18,084 nucleotides of DNA from Methylococcaceae bacterium UBA662 (GTDB lineage Bacteria; Pseudomonadota; Gammaproteobacteria; Methylococcales; Methylomonadaceae). The stretch spans positions 1 through 18,084 of the forward strand of contig DBNW01000013.1 of assembly GCA_002299425.1 (NCBI GenBank), given 5' to 3'. Of the stretch, positions 1 to 7,037 are shown in pieces (position 1 is the first letter of the stretch; the number at the start of each line of letters is the position of its first letter). Below the pieces are notes generated by a model. It was not told where the DNA came from, did not search any database, and saw only the letters and a program-made list of their open reading frames with translations. Made by a program: the position numbers and the translations under genes.

Positions 1-96
1 GGCAAATAAAATCCTCCGAAAAATAATACTCCGGCCCTACCTCAATACAGCGAGACCTATTCGATGTTTAATCGAGTCTTGAACGGAACATAGGTT

Positions 97-2025
97 ATGA
101 CCGAACTGACCCAGTTTTTTAGCGAGTCTGGAGAATTGTCTCAGGTGATAGACGGTTTTCAACAGCGCGCGGGTCAATTAGAGATGGCATTGGCGGTTGC
201 CGATGCTATCAATCGTAAACAAAATCTAGCGGTTGAGGCGGGTACTGGCATTGGTAAGACATTTGCCTATTTGATACCGACAATTTTGTCAGGGAAAAAA
301 GCACTGGTTTCCACGGGAAGTAAAAATTTGCAGGACCAATTATTGGGTCAAGATTTGCCCGTTTTACGGAAAATTATTAAAAAACCCTTTAAAGTGGCTT
401 TGTTAAAAGGACGTAGCAATTATTTGTGTGCGTATCGGCTAAAAAATGCGCTGAACTCCAGTTATGGTTTTAGTAAGGAGCAGGCTTTATCTTTGGCAAA
501 AATAGCCATCTGGGCCAAGCGAACAGACACGGGTGATAGTGCCGAAATGTTCGGGGTGCCAGAAAATGACCCGGTCTGGTACCAGGCAACCTCATCGGTT
601 GACAATTGTTTGGGGAGCGATTGCCCTGACCTTGCCGATTGCCATGTGCTCCAGGCTAGAAAGAAAGCTTTAGATGCTGATTTGCTAATAATAAATCACC
701 ATTTGCTGTGTGCTGATGGGTCAATCAGAGATGTGGGCTTCGGTGAGCTGTTACCTGATGTTGAAATCATTGTTATTGATGAAGCGCATCAACTGGCGCA
801 GACTGCGTCAAATTTTTTCGGCATACAGATCGGGGCGAAGCAGTTTAATGATTTGGCCACCGATACCTTGTTGGAGTTTTTCAAGGATGCTACCGATATT
901 CCAGCTCTGCGTACCGCTTGTGAGGGCTTGCAACAGGAAACAAAAGCGTTGCGTTTGGCTTTTGGGGTTGAAGCAAGACGTGGTGAGTGGGATGAAATAA
1001 CCGATAGTCCAAGGTTGATGGCGGGGTTGGTTGCGTTGCAAGCGCAGATGCAGCAAGTCGAGGAGCAACTTGCTGTTGCTTCGGCTAATACTCAGGCTTT
1101 GGGCAATTGCTATAAACGGGCGCAAGAATTAGTGCGGCACTTGTCGGTTGTTGTAGCCGAAGATGAAGACAACGAACAATGGGTGCGTTGGTTTGAGATA
1201 CATAAGAAGTCGTTTATGTTAAGCAGAACCCCGTTAGATATCAGCACAAATTTCCAGAAATTTATGCGCCAACATCAGGCAACCTGGATTTTTACCTCGG
1301 CGACTTTGTCGGTGGCCCAGGAATTTGGCTATTTTTCGGCCCGTTTAGGATTAGAAAATATCAAAACGGCCTGTTGGGACAGCCCTTTTGATTATGCCAG
1401 CCAGTCGTTGTTTTATCATCCTAGGGGCTTGCCGCAGCCTAGTGCAGATGATTTTATCCCAAGAATTTTGACATTCGTGCTGCCGGTACTGGAAGCAAGC
1501 AGAGGTCGAGCGTTTTTTTTATTTACCAGCCACCGTTCGTTAGCGTTGGCTGAAAGCTTATTGCAAGCAAAAACAGCATTTCCTTTGTTAGTGCAAGGGA
1601 GTCTTCCGAAAGCGAAGTTAATTGCTGAATTTAAGGCTACTGACAATGCCGTGTTATTAGGGACGTCAAGTTTTTGGGAAGGGGTTGATGTACGCGGCGA
1701 GGCCTTGTCCTGTGTGATTATTGACAAGTTGCCTTTTTCCTCGCCGGGCGATCCGGTACTGAAAGCCAGGCTGGCGGCGATGGAAAAAAATGGCAAAAAT
1801 GCTTTTTTTGAATACCAATTGCCCAATGCCGCCATCGCCCTGAAACAAGGAGTAGGGCGGTTAATTCGTGATATGAACGACCGGGGGGTCTTGATGGTTT
1901 GCGATCCGCGCCTGCTCAAGCGGGCTTATGGCCAATTTTTTTTGGACAGCGTGCCACCGATGCGGCGCACCCGCAATCTTGCGGACGTGCAGGCGTTTTT
2001 TCAAGATGGGAAAGCGTCGACATGA
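97..2025 (+). CDS. yoaA: ATP-dependent DNA helicase, YoaA/DinG family (XPD-like, Fe-S)
   Basis: This is a superfamily 2 helicase of 642 residues, close to the usual YoaA length. Walker A (AGTGIGKT) lies at about residues 48-55, the DEAH box at 228-231, a SAT motif at 401-403, SFWEGVD at 525-531 and motif VI (QGVGRLIR) at 584-591. Four cysteines at 111, 171, 176 and 182 sit between Walker A and the DEAH box, where XPD/DinG enzymes bind a 4Fe-4S cluster. Family members unwind DNA 5'-3' and act in damage tolerance; in E. coli YoaA works with the polymerase III chi subunit. The ATG at 97 follows a modest AGG. The stop overlaps the tsaB start (ATGA), so the two are co-translated, as in many gammaproteobacteria. 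YoaA is preferred over DinG because of the tsaB neighbour and the length. Confidence 0.93.
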   Translation: MTELTQFFSESGELSQVIDGFQQRAGQLEMALAVADAINRKQNLAVEAGTGIGKTFAYLIPTILSGKKALVSTGSKNLQDQLLGQDLPVLRKIIKKPFKVALLKGRSNYLCAYRLKNALNSSYGFSKEQALSLAKIAIWAKRTDTGDSAEMFGVPENDPVWYQATSSVDNCLGSDCPDLADCHVLQARKKALDADLLIINHHLLCADGSIRDVGFGELLPDVEIIVIDEAHQLAQTASNFFGIQIGAKQFNDLATDTLLEFFKDATDIPALRTACEGLQQETKALRLAFGVEARRGEWDEITDSPRLMAGLVALQAQMQQVEEQLAVASANTQALGNCYKRAQELVRHLSVVVAEDEDNEQWVRWFEIHKKSFMLSRTPLDISTNFQKFMRQHQATWIFTSATLSVAQEFGYFSARLGLENIKTACWDSPFDYASQSLFYHPRGLPQPSADDFIPRILTFVLPVLEASRGRAFFLFTSHRSLALAESLLQAKTAFPLLVQGSLPKAKLIAEFKATDNAVLLGTSSFWEGVDVRGEALSCVIIDKLPFSSPGDPVLKARLAAMEKNGKNAFFEYQLPNAAIALKQGVGRLIRDMNDRGVLMVCDPRLLKRAYGQFFLDSVPPMRRTRNLADVQAFFQDGKAST

Positions 2026-2726
2026 AAATTTTGGCCGTTGAGACAGCCACAGAGGCCTGTTCTGCGGCACTGTTAATTCAGGATGAAATTATCGAACGTT
2101 GGGAGTTGGCACCTAAAGCCCATACCCGGTTGATTTTACCCATGATAGACGGGCTGATGGCGGAGGCTGGATTGTCCCTTAGGCAATTGGATGCGTTGGC
2201 ATTTGGTTGTGGCCCGGGTTCTTTTACCGGGGTTCGGATTGCTACCGGTGTGGTTCATGGCATTGCCTTGGGCGCGGATTTGCCGGTTTTGCCGGTATCA
2301 ACCTTAGCCGCAATAGCCCAGGACTATTTTGTTCATCAACAGAATGCTTTGTTGTTTGTAGCCATGGATGCCAGGATGGGAGAGGTGTATTGGGGGGTTT
2401 ACCAACGAAACTGCCAGGGTATTGCCGAGTTGTTAGGCAAGGAATCGGTGACCCATCCCGATCAAATAGAGCGGCCTGTTTTATCTCAGCCCGGAGTGGG
2501 TATTGGTTCGGGTTGGTTGCTTTATCGGCAAAACCTGCTCGGGCGGCTGGAAGGATTGGTTGCAGGCATTGTTCCTCAAACGGTTTGGCCTAGGGCTTCG
2601 GCAATCGCCCGTCTAGGCGCGGCGGCATTCCAAAACGGCAAGGCAGTCCCTGTGGAAAGAGCGCTGCCGGTTTATTTACGCGACAAAGTGGCAAAAACGG
2701 AACAAGAACGCGTTGCAATGGGCTAG
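2022..2726 (+). CDS. tsaB: tRNA N6-threonylcarbamoyladenosine (t6A37) biosynthesis protein TsaB
   Basis: TsaB is the scaffold partner of TsaD in the complex that transfers threonylcarbamoyl to A37 of ANN-decoding tRNAs. The 234-residue protein starts MKILAVETAT and carries the family signature GPGSFTGVRI at residues 64-73 and a DARMGEVYW segment near residue 118, both typical of the ASKHA-fold TsaB. The reading frame is open further upstream, to 1899, but that part lies inside the helicase gene. The ATG at 2022, overlapping the helicase stop by 4 bases, gives the family N-terminus. TsaB itself is non-catalytic. It converges with the gene ending at 2746, leaving 19 bases between them and no clear terminator. 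Confidence 0.96.
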   Translation: MKILAVETATEACSAALLIQDEIIERWELAPKAHTRLILPMIDGLMAEAGLSLRQLDALAFGCGPGSFTGVRIATGVVHGIALGADLPVLPVSTLAAIAQDYFVHQQNALLFVAMDARMGEVYWGVYQRNCQGIAELLGKESVTHPDQIERPVLSQPGVGIGSGWLLYRQNLLGRLEGLVAGIVPQTVWPRASAIARLGAAAFQNGKAVPVERALPVYLRDKVAKTEQERVAMG

Positions 2727-2745
2727 ACGGATACGGCCGGGGGTG

Positions 2746-3882
2746 TTACTTTTTTCTAAAAGGCAGTAACGCGGATGCCGCTTGCTTGTAGCGTGTAATG
2801 TGCGGGTTCTCGCGGCTTAAAAACGCTTCAATGGCGCGGGCACCGGCGGGGTTTTTAAGCCAGTGTGCGGAATAGGTGCTGACGGGGCTGAATCCCCGGG
2901 CAATTTTATGCTCCCCTTGTGCTCCTGAATCAAAGCGGCTTAAGCCTTGTTCTAGACAATAATCGATACCTTGGTAATAACACGCTTCAAAATGCAGGAA
3001 GTCGTACCCATCCTGGCCGCCCCAATGGCGTCCGTACAGGGTGTGGGTGTCGATAAAGCTTAGTGCGGCGCCCACGTATTCGCCCCGTTTTACGGCGAAA
3101 ATAAGCAACATGTGGTGGCCTATTCGGTCCGCACAAATTTTAAAAAACGCTAGGTTCAAATAGGCTTGGGAGCCTTTTTTTAGGTAAGTCGAGCGGTAGA
3201 AGTAAAAAAAAACATCCCATTGTTCTGGCGTGGCTTCCGCGCCCCGTATTTTTACGAATACGATGCCTTGCTCGGCGATCTTGCGGCGTTCCCGTTTAAT
3301 CATTTTTCTTTTGCTGGCGGTGAAGGTATCCAAAAAATCTGCAAAATCACGGTAATTTTGGTTAAGCCATTGGTATTGGACATTCTCGCGTAGGCTTAAG
3401 CCTACGTTTTGCAGGGCTTTTGACTGTTCGCTGTCGGGGAACAAGCAGTGCCAAGAGGAAATGCCGTGCTGCGCGCTAAGTGCTTGCAGGGTATCAAAAA
3501 TAACTGCGAAGACAGACGATGGCTCAATGCCGGGGGCTATTGCTACTCTGGGACCGTAACACGGGGTAAACGGTATTGCCGTAAGCCATTTGGGATAATA
3601 ATCTAAGCCAGCTTGGCCATACGCAGTGGCCCATGGTTGGTCGAATACGAACTCGCCGCGCGAATGCAGTTTAAGGTACAACGGCATGGCGGCTAAAGCA
3701 CGTTGTTGGTTGTCTACAACCAGCAGGTGTTGCGGTATCCAGCCGGTAGCGGCTGATACGGCACCGCTTTGTTCTAAGGCGGAGAGGAATTCATGGCGCA
3801 AAAAAAGATAGTCCTGGCCTGTGAGACCGTTCCATAGCGCCGCTTCAACACATTCAATACGGCCAATTAGTTTGGTATACAT
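2746..3882 (-). CDS. FemAB/GNAT-fold protein of the COG3146 (DUF482) family
   Basis: This 378-residue soluble protein has no signal peptide or membrane segment. It resembles the COG3146 family, labelled 'peptidogalycan biosynthesis/recognition' or GNAT N-acetyltransferase. Supporting features are the lysine/arginine-rich stretch KRKMIKRERRKI near residue 190, the FYRSTYLKKG segment, and the conserved C-terminal part with GRHWGG, FEACYYQGIDYCLEQGL and FDSGAQGEHKIARGF. The true substrate of the family is not known to me, and the cell-wall label rests on remote FemAB similarity. It is on the same strand as, and 111 bases downstream of, the CRP-like gene. That spacer holds a 7-bp stem (CTTGTAG/CTACAGG, read on the minus strand) without a U tract, so read-through from the regulator is possible. 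The ATG at 3882 is the obvious start. Confidence 0.8.
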   Translation of the reverse strand: MYTKLIGRIECVEAALWNGLTGQDYLFLRHEFLSALEQSGAVSAATGWIPQHLLVVDNQQRALAAMPLYLKLHSRGEFVFDQPWATAYGQAGLDYYPKWLTAIPFTPCYGPRVAIAPGIEPSSVFAVIFDTLQALSAQHGISSWHCLFPDSEQSKALQNVGLSLRENVQYQWLNQNYRDFADFLDTFTASKRKMIKRERRKIAEQGIVFVKIRGAEATPEQWDVFFYFYRSTYLKKGSQAYLNLAFFKICADRIGHHMLLIFAVKRGEYVGAALSFIDTHTLYGRHWGGQDGYDFLHFEACYYQGIDYCLEQGLSRFDSGAQGEHKIARGFSPVSTYSAHWLKNPAGARAIEAFLSRENPHITRYKQAASALLPFRKK

Positions 3883-3993
3883 GGTTTTGGATGTTTGGCG
3901 GATGCCGAGGTAAGTTGCACGGGTTGGCTGCTTGTTGTGGGTTTTGTCTTGTGTCCTGTAGAGTCTTGCTACAAGCGAGGCGTGTTGTGGTTT

Positions 3994-4653
3994 TTAGCGG
4001 GTGCCAAACACAACAATGGTTTTGCCATGGGCTGTTAGTAGCTTTTTGCGTTCCATTTCTTTTAGCACGCGCCCGGCCATTTCCCTAGAACAGCCTACTA
4101 GGCAGGCAATTTCTTGCCTGGAGATACGCAGCTGCATGCCATCGGGATGGGTGATGGCGTCAGGGTTTTTGCACAAGTCTGTTAGGGTGCGGGTAATTCG
4201 GCCGGCTACGTCCATAAAGGCTAAGTCGGTAAGTTTTTTGTTGGTTTTTAGTAGCCGGGTGGCTAATTGGTTGCCGAGCATAAACAGCAAGTCAGGGGCA
4301 TAGGGCAGTAGGTCTTCCTTTAGTGCGTGTCGAAGCCGGTCATAACTGATTTCGGCAAGCTCACAAGGAGTGCGGGTTCTTACCGTCGCCCTGCGGTTTT
4401 CCGCCCCGTTAAAAAAACCTATTTCGCCAATAAAATCGTGTTTGTTCAGGTAGGTTAAAACCAATTCGTATTTTCCGTTTGGCTCTTCGGTGCAGATAGC
4501 GACAGACCCCTTGACAATGAGATACAGCGAGTCGACTTTATCCCCTTCTTTGATAACTGCGAATTTGCTGGGAAAATGCTTTATGCTGCAAAGCTTTATA
4601 AAATTTTCAATGGCAGCAATAGAATACGGTGGATTTGTCGACGCAATTGGCAT
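3994..4653 (-). CDS. crp: CRP/Clp-family cyclic-nucleotide-type transcriptional regulator
   Basis: This 219-residue regulator has an N-terminal cyclic-nucleotide-binding barrel (about 15-125), a dimerisation helix (LAFMDVAGRITRTL) and a C-terminal winged helix-turn-helix. Its recognition region, SRQEIACLVGCSREMAGRVLKEM (residues 178-200), is nearly that of CRP/Vfr/Clp, so the DNA target is likely TGTGA-N6-TCACA-like. The tail HGKTIVVFGTR is typical. The phosphate-binding GE (76-77) and arginine (87) are kept. E. coli Ser83 aligns with Arg88 and Ser128 with Asn138, and a 4-residue insertion (about 113-120) matches Xanthomonas Clp. The divergent osmC-speD pair is the same as beside vfr in Pseudomonas. 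I am sure of the family, but the ligand is uncertain; the symbol is used in the broad sense. Confidence 0.9.
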   Translation of the reverse strand: MPIASTNPPYSIAAIENFIKLCSIKHFPSKFAVIKEGDKVDSLYLIVKGSVAICTEEPNGKYELVLTYLNKHDFIGEIGFFNGAENRRATVRTRTPCELAEISYDRLRHALKEDLLPYAPDLLFMLGNQLATRLLKTNKKLTDLAFMDVAGRITRTLTDLCKNPDAITHPDGMQLRISRQEIACLVGCSREMAGRVLKEMERKKLLTAHGKTIVVFGTR

Positions 4654-4674
4654 GGTTAACTGACCCTAATGGTG

Positions 4675-4687
4675 TGCCAATTTGGCA
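4675..4687. promoter_or_regulatory. Short perfect inverted repeat upstream of the CRP-like gene
   Basis: TGCCAA-T-TTGGCA is a perfect 6-1-6 inverted repeat 22-34 bases upstream of the regulator's start codon, inside the divergent spacer. Its position fits an autoregulatory or other operator in the 5' leader. It does not match the TGTGA half-site expected for CRP-type proteins, so the binder is unknown. Confidence 0.3.
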
Positions 4688-4705
4688 ACGGTTGTGTTTG
4701 CAGCA

Positions 4706-4722
4706 TTGTATAGACTTTACAA
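4706..4722. promoter_or_regulatory. Inverted repeat TTGTA-N7-TACAA in the divergent crp/osmC spacer
   Basis: The 17-base element TTGTATAGACTTTACAA has perfect 5-base arms. It lies between the divergent starts (4653 minus, 4797 plus), where both promoters must be. On the minus strand a TACAAT (-10-like) hexamer overlaps it. CRP/FNR-family dimers usually want an even-centred site with a 6-base (CRP) or 4-base (FNR) gap, so the 7-base gap argues against a standard site. Confidence 0.3.
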
Positions 4723-4796
4723 AAAAACAAAAATCAGCAATAAAAACTCGATAATGTGGTAGGCTGTCGGCCTTTTTATTCGTGAGTGCCTAATCG

Positions 4797-5216
4797 ATGA
4801 AAGCAACGGTGAAATGGGTCGATGGTGTTATGTTTGTTGCCGAAAGCGACAGCGGACATGCCGTTGTGATGGATGGCTCGCCTGAGCATGGGGGACGAAA
4901 CAGGGGGTTTCGTCCGATGGAAATGGTGTTGATGGGCGTGGCCGGTTGTTCTTCGTTTGACGTGGTGCAAATTTTACAAAAAGGCAGGCACGTTATCTGC
5001 GGATGCGAGGTAGCCGTCAGTGCTGAACGTGTTGATGCGATACCCCGTGTTTTTAGTAAAATCCATTTGTATTTTAAGGTTAGTGGGCGCGGTTTGAAGC
5101 CAGCCGCTGTCGAACGAGCCGTGCGCTTGTCGGCGGAAAAGTATTGCTCAGCTTCCATCATGCTGGGCAACGCGGGTGTGGATATTACCCATGATTTTGA
5201 AGTGATTGAGGTTTAA
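4797..5216 (+). CDS. OsmC/YhfA-family protein (predicted peroxide-reducing thiol protein)
   Basis: This 139-residue protein has the small OsmC fold. The two conserved redox cysteines are Cys51 in AGCSSFDVV and Cys117 in EKYCSASIML, matching the pair that reduces organic hydroperoxides in OsmC/Ohr proteins. Length and the PMEMVLMGVAGCSSFDVV segment point to the YhfA branch, whose physiological substrate is not settled. It is divergent from the CRP-like gene and 4 bases upstream of the proposed speD start, so the two are probably co-transcribed. The same trio occurs around vfr in Pseudomonas. A weak hairpin (AGGC/GCCT, 4761-4773) followed by T5 lies just before the gene. The ribosome-binding site is weak. 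Confidence 0.88.
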   Translation: MKATVKWVDGVMFVAESDSGHAVVMDGSPEHGGRNRGFRPMEMVLMGVAGCSSFDVVQILQKGRHVICGCEVAVSAERVDAIPRVFSKIHLYFKVSGRGLKPAAVERAVRLSAEKYCSASIMLGNAGVDITHDFEVIEV

Positions 5217-5220
5217 TGAA

Positions 5221-6036
5221 TTGAAAAAGTTGCAATTACAGGGGTTTAATAACCTAACCAAGTCCCTTAGTTTTAATATCTACGATGTTTGCTATGCGCC
5301 CGCTGAATTACAGCAGGCGTATATCGAGTACATTGATGAAGCCTACAATGCTAAAAGACTGACTCAGATTTTAAAAGATGTGGCCGATATTATTGGCGCA
5401 CAAATCCTTAACATAGCCCACCAGGACTATGACCCGCAGGGTGCGAGCGTTACTATGTTGATCTCTGAAGGCGATGTACCGCCGCCGCCGAGCATGAACA
5501 CGCAATCGCCGGGGCCTTTACCCGAGACCGTTTTGGCGCATTTGGATAAAAGCCACATCACGGTGCATACCTATCCTGAAAGCCATCCTGACAACGGCAT
5601 CAGTACGTTTAGGGCGGATATCGATGTTTCTACCTGCGGCCAGATTTCGCCGCTGAAGGCGTTGAACTACCTGATCCACAGCTTTGAGTCGGATATTGTC
5701 ATTATGGACTACAAAGTGCGCGGGTTTACCCGTGACGTGTCCGGGAAGAAACATTTTATTGACCATACGATTACCTCAATTCAGAACTACATTGCCCTAG
5801 ATACCTTGGAAAGCTATCAGTTGATAGATGTGAACGTCTATCAAGAAAATATTTTCCACACCAAAATGATGCTGAAGGAAACCGAGCTGGAAAATTATTT
5901 GTTTGAAAAAGAAAGTAATTTGTCGGCGGCACAAAAACTGGAAATTCAGCGCAAGCTACAAAAAGAAATGTCCGAAATTTTTTACGGACACAATTTTCGT
6001 CGTAAATACGATTTTGTCGATACCGAAGGCTGTTAA
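5221..6036 (+). CDS. speD: S-adenosylmethionine decarboxylase proenzyme (pyruvoyl-dependent)
   Basis: SpeD makes decarboxylated S-adenosylmethionine, the aminopropyl donor for spermidine synthesis. The protein (271 residues; E. coli has 264) keeps KKLQLQGFNNLTKSLSF at its start, QDYDPQGASVT, the self-cleavage site HLDK|SHITVHTYPE (Ser111, which becomes the pyruvoyl group), STCGQISPLKALNYLIH and VNVYQENIFHTKM. The TTG at 5221 puts the N-terminus exactly where E. coli SpeD begins (MKKLKLHGFNN) and has GAGG 9 bases upstream. An upstream TTG at 5206 in the same frame would add five residues and overlap osmC. An ATG at 5216 is out of frame and stops after two codons. Transcription ends at the hairpin at 6064-6090. 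Confidence 0.95.
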   Translation: MKKLQLQGFNNLTKSLSFNIYDVCYAPAELQQAYIEYIDEAYNAKRLTQILKDVADIIGAQILNIAHQDYDPQGASVTMLISEGDVPPPPSMNTQSPGPLPETVLAHLDKSHITVHTYPESHPDNGISTFRADIDVSTCGQISPLKALNYLIHSFESDIVIMDYKVRGFTRDVSGKKHFIDHTITSIQNYIALDTLESYQLIDVNVYQENIFHTKMMLKETELENYLFEKESNLSAAQKLEIQRKLQKEMSEIFYGHNFRRKYDFVDTEGC

Positions 6037-6063
6037 CGACCGGTGTTATTCGGTTTACTTTTG

Positions 6064-6090
6064 AAAAAGGGTCGTTAGGCGGCCCTTTTT
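6064..6090. terminator. Strong bidirectional intrinsic terminator between speD and the membrane-protein gene
   Basis: AAAAAGGG (6064-6071) pairs with CCCTTTTT (6083-6090), and the stem continues inward with T-G, C-G and G-C pairs around a TTAGG loop, giving about 11 bp. The T5 on the right serves speD. The A5 on the left gives a U tract on the minus strand for the convergent gene ending at 6114. Confidence 0.9.
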
Positions 6091-6095
6091 ACCGT

Positions 6096-6118
6096 CTTGA
6101 CACCTGCTTATTGTCAAG
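6096..6118 (-). other. Second hairpin (CTTGACA/TGTCAAG) at the end of the membrane-protein gene
   Basis: A perfect 7-bp inverted repeat, CTTGACA (6096-6102) and TGTCAAG (6112-6118), with a 9-base loop overlaps the stop codon (6114-6116) of the minus-strand gene. It has no U tract of its own, but the bidirectional terminator lies directly beyond it. The two may act together to end or stabilise that transcript. Confidence 0.5.
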
Positions 6119-6602
6119 GTGCTCCTGTATCGGACAACGCGTTAAAAATAAAAAGGAATTCATTTTTTTTCGGTCGGTGCAGAACCAGTCCTAACGCGGA
6201 CAGGGCAGCGAATGTGTACAAGGTGTTGATGCCATCACCGAGCAAGAACAAAATACAGCCAAAGGCACCTATGCTTGCGATCAGGCAGAGTGTTGTGATG
6301 ACGGTGGCCGCATAGCGATTTTTTGCCAAATTCAGACGGTTTTCAGTAGACGATGGCATTGTTTTATTGAGGTGCAGCAAAATGTGCCTGATTAAGCTGG
6401 TTAAAGGGAACATGATGATGGCCACCCAGTACAACAAAGTTCTAAGCGATATAAGGCTTTCCTGGGCAATAGAGGTGGCGGTTTCGTGCCTGAATGCGTG
6501 GCAGATGCCGGTTGCGGCTATTAGCCCTATTAACAACAAAGCATTGGCAAGCCACGCCACACTTAAAGCACTATTGATTTGTTTTGGGGTGAGAGGTGAC
6601 AT
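6114..6602 (-). CDS. Hypothetical membrane protein with four predicted helices
   Basis: I do not recognise this 162-residue protein. It has four hydrophobic stretches at about residues 13-35, 51-72, 98-121 and 125-142. Short polar loops and a basic linker (NRLNLAKNRYA, 88-98) separate the second and third, so it looks like a small inner-membrane protein with both ends probably in the cytoplasm. No catalytic or binding motif is visible. The ATG at 6602 lacks a clear Shine-Dalgarno sequence. Overlapping terminators at its 3' end and a divergent neighbour with its own promoter suggest that it is a real, independently transcribed gene. It interrupts the otherwise conserved neighbourhoods on either side, so it may be lineage-specific. 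Confidence 0.65.
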   Translation of the reverse strand: MSPLTPKQINSALSVAWLANALLLIGLIAATGICHAFRHETATSIAQESLISLRTLLYWVAIIMFPLTSLIRHILLHLNKTMPSSTENRLNLAKNRYAATVITTLCLIASIGAFGCILFLLGDGINTLYTFAALSALGLVLHRPKKNEFLFIFNALSDTGAP

Positions 6603-6648
6603 CGTTGTTGGGTGATGAAAGTAGACTGAGGTGTGTAGAATTGAAATG

Positions 6649-6677
6649 TTGACTTAATTACTAGGTATAGCCATAAT
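6649..6677 (+). promoter_or_regulatory. Predicted sigma-70 promoter for erpA
   Basis: TTGACT (6649-6654) and CATAAT (6672-6677) are separated by exactly 17 bases. Each hexamer matches the consensus at five of six positions. The expected start of transcription is near 6684, about 20 bases before the erpA ATG, so the leader is short. Confidence 0.7.
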
Positions 6678-6704
6678 TTTCAATTTTGTGTCGAAGGCCA
6701 ATTT

Positions 6705-7037
6705 ATGTCCAATCCAGTCGTTTTTACAGACAACGCGGCAACCAAAGTGGGTGAATTGATTGCCGAAGAGGGCAACAACGCCCTTAAACTCAGGGTCTAT
6801 GTTTCCGGTGGCGGATGCTCCGGTTTTCAATACGGCTTTACGTTTGACGAGGAAGTCAACGAAGACGACACGCTGGTTGAACGCGGCGGCGTGACCGTTT
6901 TGATTGATGCGATGAGTATCCAATACTTGACCGGCGCTGAAATAGATTACAAGGAAGATGTTTCAGGATCACAATTTGTGATCCGTAATCCGAATGCTAA
7001 AACTACCTGTGGCTGTGGTTCCTCATTTTCAGCCTAA
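6705..7037 (+). CDS. erpA: Iron-sulfur cluster insertion protein ErpA (A-type carrier)
   Basis: ErpA is an A-type carrier that delivers Fe-S clusters to apo-enzymes, including those of isoprenoid synthesis and respiration. The 110-residue protein has the three invariant cysteines, Cys38 in SGGGCSGFQYGF and Cys102/Cys104 in TTCGCGSSF, plus the IDYKEDVSGSQFVIRNPNA segment that fits ErpA better than IscA. It stands alone on its strand behind a good promoter. Its TAA and the TAG of convergent anmK share bases at 7034-7037, with no terminator between them. In Pseudomonas erpA also neighbours anmK and an M23 peptidase gene, which supports the call. Confidence 0.95.
   Translation: MSNPVVFTDNAATKVGELIAEEGNNALKLRVYVSGGGCSGFQYGFTFDEEVNEDDTLVERGGVTVLIDAMSIQYLTGAEIDYKEDVSGSQFVIRNPNAKTTCGCGSSFSA

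Noticed and set aside
40..56. Possible LexA box before the helicase gene (ends in ATACAG)
   Set aside because: Only the right half resembles the site; the CTG required 10 bases before CAG is missing.
61..75. Short inverted repeat TCGAT-GTTTA-ATCGA before the helicase gene
   Set aside because: Arms of five bases are expected by chance, and nothing else marks it as an operator.
1416..1919. Open frame of 167 codons antisense to the helicase gene
   Set aside because: No ribosome-binding site or protein-like composition; fully explained by the helicase on the other strand.
3952..3975. Terminator between the CRP-like gene and the COG3146 gene
   Set aside because: A 7-bp stem can form on the minus strand but no U tract follows.
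4761..4778. Terminator or attenuator just before osmC (AGGC/GCCT then T5)
   Set aside because: The stem is only four base pairs, too weak to call, although the position is suggestive.
6649..6670. IscR type 1 site over the erpA promoter
   Set aside because: GACT is present on the left, but the right arm does not fit AGTC-RR-TAT without a gap.
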